Assembly (NCBI GenBank): GCA_001787475.1
Contig: MFXB01000036.1
Location: forward strand, 1 to 11,745
DNA length: 11,745 nucleotides
Reading direction: 5' to 3'
From: Candidatus Peregrinibacteria bacterium RIFCSPLOWO2_01_FULL_48_20
GTDB taxonomy: Bacteria; Patescibacteriota; Gracilibacteria; UBA1369; 2-02-FULL-48-14
This document shows positions 6,933 through 11,745 of this stretch, piece by piece (the first letter of the stretch is position 1; each line of letters begins with the position of its first letter). Under the pieces are notes generated by a model. The model searched no databases. It was given only the letters and a program-made list of their open reading frames with translations, and was not told the DNA's origin. A program made the position numbers and the translations under genes.

Positions 6933-7030
6933 ATGTTGGTGTTGGGAACCTGATGACTTTTAAGTTTTTTACGAAAAGTGTGGTGAAAATTGTGTTATTC
7001 TGTTGTAAAAACACGGGGTTGGTCAAGACC

Positions 7031-7059
7031 TTACTACATATAACTACTGTTTTTATATA
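7031..7059 (+). promoter_or_regulatory. Candidate dnaN promoter
   Basis: TTACTA (7031-7036), a 17-base spacer and TATATA (7054-7059) lie about 40 bases before the dnaN start. The -35 match is poor and the area is simply AT-rich, so this is tentative. Confidence 0.25.
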
Positions 7060-7089
7060 TATCTCTTTTGTTTTAGATTGAATCAAAAA
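7036..7089. other. AT-rich block before dnaN (possible unwinding element)
   Basis: Only 10 of 54 bases are G or C. It includes an alternating TATATATAT run and T-tracts. Its place at the edge of the DnaA-box-like cluster fits a duplex unwinding element. It also overlaps the probable dnaN promoter and leader, which could explain the composition by itself. Confidence 0.4.
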
Positions 7090-7100
7090 GGGGTGTGGAC

Positions 7101-8237
7101 ATGTGCAAGGAAATTTGCTTACATGAAGCCATGAAATTAATATGTAAACAAATCGATTTAGCTCTTGCTCTTAATCTTGCAAACAGGGCGGTAAGCCCCA
7201 ACAACACGCTGCCCGTTTTAAATAATATTTTACTGAAAGCGGAGGGGAAGAAAGTTTTTTTAAGCGCAACCAATCTTGAAATTGCCATCAGTTCGTCTTT
7301 TGAAGCGGACATTGAGAATGAAGGAAGTTTAACCATTCCAGCGAAAATTTTCACTTCTTACGTGAGTCTTTTGGAGGATAAAGAGGTGGAACTTACGGTT
7401 ACCAACGGTAACACCTTAATTATCAAATCTCCCGGATCCGAAACACGGATGAAAGGAATTTCGAGTGAGGAATTTCCAAGCGCGCCAAAAATTGAAAAAG
7501 GAGATTCTTTTAAATTCCCAGTTAAGCCGGTTTTAGAGGCACTGGAACAGGTTGTTTTTGCCGCGTCCACAAACACATCCAGACCCGTACTTACCGGAAT
7601 TTTCTGGAAAGTAGTGGGAAGGGTGGTCAAATTGGCCGCGACGGACAGTTATCGTCTTGGAGAAAAACAATTCGAGCTCAGCAAGGATTTGGGAATGGAT
7701 ACGTCTTTTATCGTTCCCTCAAAAACCGCACAAGAACTCCAAAAGATTTTGGAAAACAGCAAAGATGAGGAGTTGGAGGTTCGGGTGGGGAAAGGGCAAA
7801 TTCAGTTTAAAGTGGACGGAGCGGAACTGGTTTCGCGGCTTATTGAGGGAAATTTCCCGGATTACGACAAAATTCTTCCCAAAGAAACCAAAACCACCGC
7901 CGTTTTATCTACGGAGGAGTTTTTACTCGGACTCAAGAAGGTTTCCGTTATTGTTCGGGAAAACAGCAACAACGTGAAAGTTCGTATTGAGAAAGGCAAA
8001 CTTTTGATCTTTAGCGATGAGACTCAGGTTGGACAGGGTGCCACCGAAATTGTGGTTGAAAATGTGAAGGGTGAGGCACTCGAAACCGCGCTCAATGTCC
8101 AGTATCTTTTAGACGTACTGTCTCACCTAAAAGACACCAGGGTTAATTTCAGCTTGAATGACGGCCTTTCCCCTGTTATGGTAACGCCTGCTAAAACGAG
8201 CGGATACATTCATATTATTATGCCGCTCAAAGTTTAA
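7101..8237 (+). CDS. dnaN: DNA polymerase III beta subunit (sliding clamp)
   Basis: The clamp is a ring-shaped dimer that tethers DNA polymerase III to the template and recruits other replication and repair proteins. From ATG 7101 the product is 378 residues, near the usual 366-380. It shows the three repeated clamp domains of about 120 residues each, with family landmarks NTLPVLNNILL near the N-terminus, AATDSYRLGEKQ in the middle, LIEGNFPDYDKILPK, and the C-terminal GYIHIIMPLKV. Homology would start the protein at MKLICKQ (ATG 7131), but AGGGG (7089-7093) is spaced 7 bases from ATG 7101 and nothing similar serves 7131. A ten-residue extension (MCKEICLHEA) is therefore likely. GTG 7095 is also in frame but overlaps the spacing region. 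dnaA is not adjacent: RNase J lies upstream and mfd follows after a terminator. Confidence 0.96.
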   Translation: MCKEICLHEAMKLICKQIDLALALNLANRAVSPNNTLPVLNNILLKAEGKKVFLSATNLEIAISSSFEADIENEGSLTIPAKIFTSYVSLLEDKEVELTVTNGNTLIIKSPGSETRMKGISSEEFPSAPKIEKGDSFKFPVKPVLEALEQVVFAASTNTSRPVLTGIFWKVVGRVVKLAATDSYRLGEKQFELSKDLGMDTSFIVPSKTAQELQKILENSKDEELEVRVGKGQIQFKVDGAELVSRLIEGNFPDYDKILPKETKTTAVLSTEEFLLGLKKVSVIVRENSNNVKVRIEKGKLLIFSDETQVGQGATEIVVENVKGEALETALNVQYLLDVLSHLKDTRVNFSLNDGLSPVMVTPAKTSGYIHIIMPLKV

Positions 8238-8239
8238 CG

Positions 8240-8258
8240 CTCGGCAAAGCCGGGTTTT
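8240..8258 (+). terminator. Short intrinsic terminator after dnaN
   Basis: CTCGGC (8240-8245) pairs with GCCGGG (8249-8254, one T-G pair) across an AAA loop, followed by TTTT (8255-8258). It starts 2 bases after the dnaN stop. The stem is GC-rich but the T-run is short, so termination may be partial and mfd may receive read-through. Confidence 0.55.
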
Positions 8259-8279
8259 CTAGTAATTTGGCGTCTTCTT

Positions 8280-11200
8280 GTGAAAGATTGTAAACATCTG
8301 ATCACCCTTTTCCCTCACGGGCAGAACATCCAGGTGATCGAGCAGTTTGGACAGCAGGGGTACACTTCCATATCCGGAGGCGGTAATTTTTCCTCAAAGG
8401 CGTTTTTGGTAGCCGATCTCAACAGAGAACTTCAAGATTTAAAACAGATTTTATGGATTTGCAGCGATCACCTGCACAAAGAAAATGTGGCGCGGGCGCT
8501 TTCCATGTGGGGCGACATCCCCGTGCATAATTTTGAGTACGAGGACAACCCTATGCGCGATCGGTCCATTGAGCGAAAAAACAAAGTGCGCCTCATGGAG
8601 TTTTTCTCCAAAGTTCTCAGTAAAGAATCTGCCCAATTTTTTACCATCACGTACAAAGATCTTTTTAAGGCATATCCCAGTCCGAAAGAAATCGAAAAAG
8701 GAATTTTGAAAGTGAACGTGAAGGACAATATCGACAACGTGAGTTTTTTTGAAAACCTTATTCGTTTGGGGTACGAGGTTTCGCTCGATTCGTATGTGGA
8801 AAAGGGACAATACTACCGACACGGCGACACGCTTACCGTTTGGCCGGTGAACAGTACGGCGCCCGTTCGCGTGGAAATGTCTTTCGACAACATTGAAAAA
8901 ATTTCCATTTTTGACCAACGCCTCAAGGAAGATCTGAGTGAGCTGCGGACCATGCTCATTTATCCCATTGACGTTCCCGAAGGGGACACGCCGCTGCTCA
9001 GCTTTTTCGGACGAGGCGATATGGTTTTGGACGACGAAGTGGAGTTTCCGGACAGCGAGGCGGATGAGTTTGAACAAGTAATGCAGCAGCGAAATCCGGA
9101 AAGTCGGTATATGGAGTTTCGGTCTTTTATGGAAGAAACGCCGTACCACCATCACCTTCACTACCTTTCCGTTTTAAAGTATTACAACCCGCTGGATTTT
9201 GTTTCGGACCTACGTGAAAAACTGAGTAATGACTGGACGATCTTTTTGTTCACCAAGTACGGCGAGCACTATCAAGGGCTCTTTGATGAAAAGAAAATTT
9301 CTTACAGCAATTTCAAAAAAGGCGATGTCACTGGGCTCAGCGAGGTGGTACTTTTTGAAATCGGGAAAGAAGATGTTTTTCCGGAGGCGTTCCAAAACCC
9401 CAGTTTAAAGTTCGCTGTCATTACGGATCGAAATGTGAGTGGAATCGGGGAGACGGAAAGGCGCATGCCGGAGCGGCAAAAAGTATATACGGAGTTTTTA
9501 ACGGGGCTTAAGCCCGGGGATTTTGTAGTTCATAGTGATCATGGAATCGGGCAATTTTTGGGACTCGATAAACGAACTATTGACGGAGTGACGCGTGAAT
9601 ATTTGAAAATCGGGTACGCGGAAAACGATAAACTTTTTGTTCCGATCGATCAAGCGGACAAAGTTTCGAAGTTTATAGGCTCGGGGGAGAGGGCGCCGAA
9701 ATTGACGCGGCTCGGCAGCGCGGAATGGCACACCATTCAAAACCGCGTGAGGAAGGAAACGGAAAAAATCGCACAGGAACTTTTGGAACTTTATGCGGAA
9801 CGCGAAAGTGCTCGCGGGTATGTTTTTCACACGGACACCGCGCGGTTTTTGCAATTTGAGAAAGACTTCGCTTATGAAGAAACACCCGGACAGCTGCGCG
9901 CCATTTTGGACGTGAAGCAGGACATGGAAAGTAAAAAGCCCATGGACCGTTTGGTGTGCGGAGACGTGGGGTTTGGGAAAACGGAAGTGGCGATGCGCGC
10001 GGCGTTTAAAGCGGTGGAAGAAAAAAAACAAGTGGCCGTGCTGACGCCCATCACCATTTTGGCCGATCAGCATTACAAGACTTTTGTGCGACGCATGGAG
10101 CAGTTCAACGTGCGCGTGGAAATGCTGAGCCGGTTCCGAACGCCCGCAGAACAAAAAAGAATTTTGCGATCGCTCGAGAAAGGTGAATTGGACGTTATTA
10201 TAGGAACGCATCGTTTGCTTCAAGGAGACGTGAAATTCAAAGATTTGGGTTTGGTGATTATTGACGAAGAGCAGCGATTCGGCGTGAAGCAAAAAGAGGT
10301 TTTGAAAACTCTGCGAAAAGAGGTGCATATTTTGACGATGACCGCGACGCCCATTCCGCGAACGCTGAACATCAGCCTGCACGGGCTCCGCGATATTTCC
10401 ACCATTACGACGCCACCGCCCGGCCGCCTTCCCGTGGTCACGGAGGTTCGCCGATTTTCTTTGGGGCTCATTAAGAGCGCGGTGGACAAAGAACTCGAAC
10501 GCGGCGGCCAAATTTACTTTTTGCACAACCGCGTGCAAACAATTGAAGATATGGCAAGTAAACTCCGCTCGCTTTTGCCAAAAGCTCGCGTGGTGGTTAC
10601 GCACGGGAAACTCCGGCCGGACGACCTGGAGGCGCGCATTTTGGCATTCAAAAACGGGGAGTACGACGTTTTGGTGAGCTCCACAATTATCGAAAATGGA
10701 ATCGACCTGCCGAACGCGAATACACTGATTGTGAATAACGCGGAACGTTTCGGGCTCGCGCAACTTTATCAACTCCGCGGACGCGTGGGGCGTTCTCGCA
10801 CGCAAGCGTACTCGTACTTTTTGTATCACATGAAGCGCTTGCCGCTGGATGCTAAAAAACGCTTGAAGGCCATTGTGGAGGCGAATGAACTCGGTGCCGG
10901 ATTCCAAATTGCCATGAAGGATCTCGAAATTCGCGGTGCCGGAGATATTTTGGGTGCCAATCAATCCGGCGCCATTCAAGTGGTGGGCGTGAGTCACTTC
11001 GTGCGTATGCTCAATCAAGCCGTGGACAGTCTCAAAAAAGGAAAGAAAGTGGAAGAGGGCAGCGCCGTGCCGGACGTCACCATTGAAATTCCCTTACCCG
11101 CTTACGTGCCGGACGAATACATCGTCAGCGCCAAAGAAAAAATTTCCGTTTACCAAAAATTGGCCGCCGCCGATACGCTTGAATATCTCACCGAACTTCG

Positions 11201-11549
11201 CTCCGAACTCATCGATGATTATGGAAAAATGCCTGAAGAAGTGGCCAATCTCTTCCGCGTTTTGGAAATCAAAATGCTTGCCAAAAAAGCCAATATCATC
11301 AACGTGAAAGCCGAAAATGTTCATTCGCAAGAGGACAGACAAATCGTTTTGCACATGTCCGGCAACGTGCGTCCGGAGAATATTATGTCCCTGCTCGATT
11401 TCAATTCTCACTGGGTCATTTCCGGAACCAAGCTCAAAATTCCCTTCAAAGACCTCGGAGCCGTTTGGGTGGAAGGCCTCAAAAAGAGCCTCACCGCCTT
11501 GGGTAAAAAGATGAAGAACTTGCCCGGAAGCGAAGCGGTGGAAAAATAG
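8280..11549 (+). CDS. mfd: Transcription-repair coupling factor
   Basis: Mfd is an ATP-driven DNA translocase that pushes stalled RNA polymerase off damaged DNA and recruits UvrA for nucleotide excision repair. The product is 1089 residues, slightly below the roughly 1150 usual, with all main parts present. The N-terminal UvrB-like region is divergent (about 1-340). The RNA-polymerase-interacting region begins at GLKPGDFVVHSDHGIGQFLG (about 413-432). The helicase core has Walker A GDVGFGKT (561-568), DEEQ (662-665) and TATPIPRTL (688-696), then the TTIIENGIDLPNANT-type and QLRGRVGRS motifs (the start of the first reads STIIENGI here). The C-terminal domain begins near 920-930. GTG 8280 is the only start that keeps the N-terminus intact: no upstream in-frame start precedes it within the gap, and no Shine-Dalgarno is visible, so the mRNA may be leaderless. 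It follows dnaN by 42 bases. Confidence 0.97.
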   Translation: MKDCKHLITLFPHGQNIQVIEQFGQQGYTSISGGGNFSSKAFLVADLNRELQDLKQILWICSDHLHKENVARALSMWGDIPVHNFEYEDNPMRDRSIERKNKVRLMEFFSKVLSKESAQFFTITYKDLFKAYPSPKEIEKGILKVNVKDNIDNVSFFENLIRLGYEVSLDSYVEKGQYYRHGDTLTVWPVNSTAPVRVEMSFDNIEKISIFDQRLKEDLSELRTMLIYPIDVPEGDTPLLSFFGRGDMVLDDEVEFPDSEADEFEQVMQQRNPESRYMEFRSFMEETPYHHHLHYLSVLKYYNPLDFVSDLREKLSNDWTIFLFTKYGEHYQGLFDEKKISYSNFKKGDVTGLSEVVLFEIGKEDVFPEAFQNPSLKFAVITDRNVSGIGETERRMPERQKVYTEFLTGLKPGDFVVHSDHGIGQFLGLDKRTIDGVTREYLKIGYAENDKLFVPIDQADKVSKFIGSGERAPKLTRLGSAEWHTIQNRVRKETEKIAQELLELYAERESARGYVFHTDTARFLQFEKDFAYEETPGQLRAILDVKQDMESKKPMDRLVCGDVGFGKTEVAMRAAFKAVEEKKQVAVLTPITILADQHYKTFVRRMEQFNVRVEMLSRFRTPAEQKRILRSLEKGELDVIIGTHRLLQGDVKFKDLGLVIIDEEQRFGVKQKEVLKTLRKEVHILTMTATPIPRTLNISLHGLRDISTITTPPPGRLPVVTEVRRFSLGLIKSAVDKELERGGQIYFLHNRVQTIEDMASKLRSLLPKARVVVTHGKLRPDDLEARILAFKNGEYDVLVSSTIIENGIDLPNANTLIVNNAERFGLAQLYQLRGRVGRSRTQAYSYFLYHMKRLPLDAKKRLKAIVEANELGAGFQIAMKDLEIRGAGDILGANQSGAIQVVGVSHFVRMLNQAVDSLKKGKKVEEGSAVPDVTIEIPLPAYVPDEYIVSAKEKISVYQKLAAADTLEYLTELRSELIDDYGKMPEEVANLFRVLEIKMLAKKANIINVKAENVHSQEDRQIVLHMSGNVRPENIMSLLDFNSHWVISGTKLKIPFKDLGAVWVEGLKKSLTALGKKMKNLPGSEAVEK

Positions 11550-11567
11550 GTTCAAATAAGGTATAAT
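11539..11567 (+). promoter_or_regulatory. Promoter of the right-edge gene
   Basis: A perfect -10 TATAAT (11562-11567) has TGGAAA (11539-11544, 4/6 to TTGACA) 17 bases upstream. AGAGGA (11569-11574), a possible Shine-Dalgarno, follows closely, so the leader would be very short. The -35 lies in the last codons of mfd. Confidence 0.5.
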
Positions 11568-11585
11568 TAGAGGATTATTTGATGT

Positions 11586-11745
11586 ATGGCACCCGAAACA
11601 AAAATAAAAATTCGCGAAAAGCTGAAAAAATCGTCCGCGGAAGCGGAGATGAAGGCTTACTTGCTTAGGAAGTTGGACGCTTTAAATGAAGCTCAAGCCG
11701 GCGAACTTTTGGGAATTTTAACGGAGGAAGAAAATCTTACCGAGG
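11586..11745 (+). CDS. Unrecognised charged helical protein, N-terminal part
   Basis: The frame is open from ATG 11586 to the right edge (53 codons visible). The product is rich in Lys, Glu, Leu and Ala, with a helical or coiled-coil look, and shows no hydrophobic segment in the visible part. I cannot assign a family. AGAGGA (11569-11574) lies 11 bases before this ATG, a slightly long spacing. A second ATG at 11582 in another frame would have ideal spacing but gives only 28 codons before TAG. The dedicated TATAAT promoter and the open frame support a real gene that is separate from mfd. Confidence 0.65.
   Translation, partial: MAPETKIKIREKLKKSSAEAEMKAYLLRKLDALNEAQAGELLGILTEEENLTE

Larger units (their letters stand above)
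6685..7100. other. oriC: Putative replication origin region (oriC-like) upstream of dnaN
   Basis: This is about 410 bases without a credible gene. It contains a hairpin (6714-6732), four 9-mers of the DnaA-box form TTWTNCACA (two on each strand, the pairs facing each other), and an AT-rich block (7036-7089, about 81% A+T) before dnaN. By hand count, 6721-7020 has 80 G and 38 C, 124 T and 58 A on the plus strand, a strong skew. Origins often sit beside dnaN. The alternative is a DnaA-regulated dnaN promoter only. No experimental support is available from sequence alone. Confidence 0.55.

Noticed and set aside
6742..6963. 73-codon plus-strand frame in the RNase J-dnaN gap
   Set aside because: The Phe/Cys/Trp/Val-rich product is what G+T-rich DNA gives by chance. 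It has no Shine-Dalgarno and overlaps the DnaA-box-like sites.
7031..7050. TAG-type trinucleotides on the minus strand resembling a DnaA-trio
   Set aside because: Only a couple of imperfect units are present and they are not directly beside a DnaA-box-like site, so the resemblance is too weak to claim.
6883..7086. 67-codon minus-strand frame in the same gap
   Set aside because: It is a Lys/Thr-rich product of the same biased DNA, with no start signal and no family resemblance.
9498..11018. 506-codon open frame on the minus strand opposite mfd
   Set aside because: It is antisense to conserved Mfd motifs, is His/Phe/Arg-rich as is typical of a shadow frame, and shows no family features.

Overview
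The window is a bacterial chromosomal segment of roughly balanced base composition that carries core housekeeping genes and a few membrane or secreted proteins. No mobile element, CRISPR array, tRNA or rRNA gene was seen. UGA acts as a stop codon (prfB ends in TGA and RF2 is present), which argues against the UGA-recoded lineages. The small gene set, the mix of Shine-Dalgarno-led and apparently leaderless genes, RNase J, and a dnaN with no dnaA beside it would fit a Patescibacteria/CPR-type or other deep-branching genome. That placement is inference; no marker here is decisive.

Left part, minus strand (1-2489): reading leftwards, prfB (peptide chain release factor 2) overlaps def (peptide deformylase) by the 4-base ATGA junction. 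After 33 bases comes a TMEM43-like membrane protein that runs off the left edge. prfB and def act at the end and just after the start of protein synthesis respectively. A very compact divergent start (25 bases between ATGs) separates prfB from a plus-strand polysaccharide flippase (2515-4014). The flippase converges on a minus-strand secreted, cysteine-containing protein of unknown function (4020-4742). That gene's promoter, with a perfect TTGACA, lies in the divergent space shared with the next gene.

Right part, plus strand (4876-11745): RNase J (TTG start with a strong Shine-Dalgarno), then about 410 bases without a gene, then dnaN (sliding clamp), a small hairpin terminator, mfd (transcription-repair coupling factor), and the first 53 codons of an unrecognised protein behind its own TATAAT promoter.

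The most interesting stretch is the gap between RNase J and dnaN. It holds two copies of TTTTACACA on the minus strand and two of TTTTGCACA on the plus strand, all fitting the DnaA-box form TTWTNCACA. The two pairs face each other. The gap is strongly G+T-rich on the plus strand and ends in an AT-rich block just before dnaN. This is the layout expected of a replication origin (oriC) or a DnaA-controlled dnaN promoter, here with RNase J in the place where dnaA usually sits.
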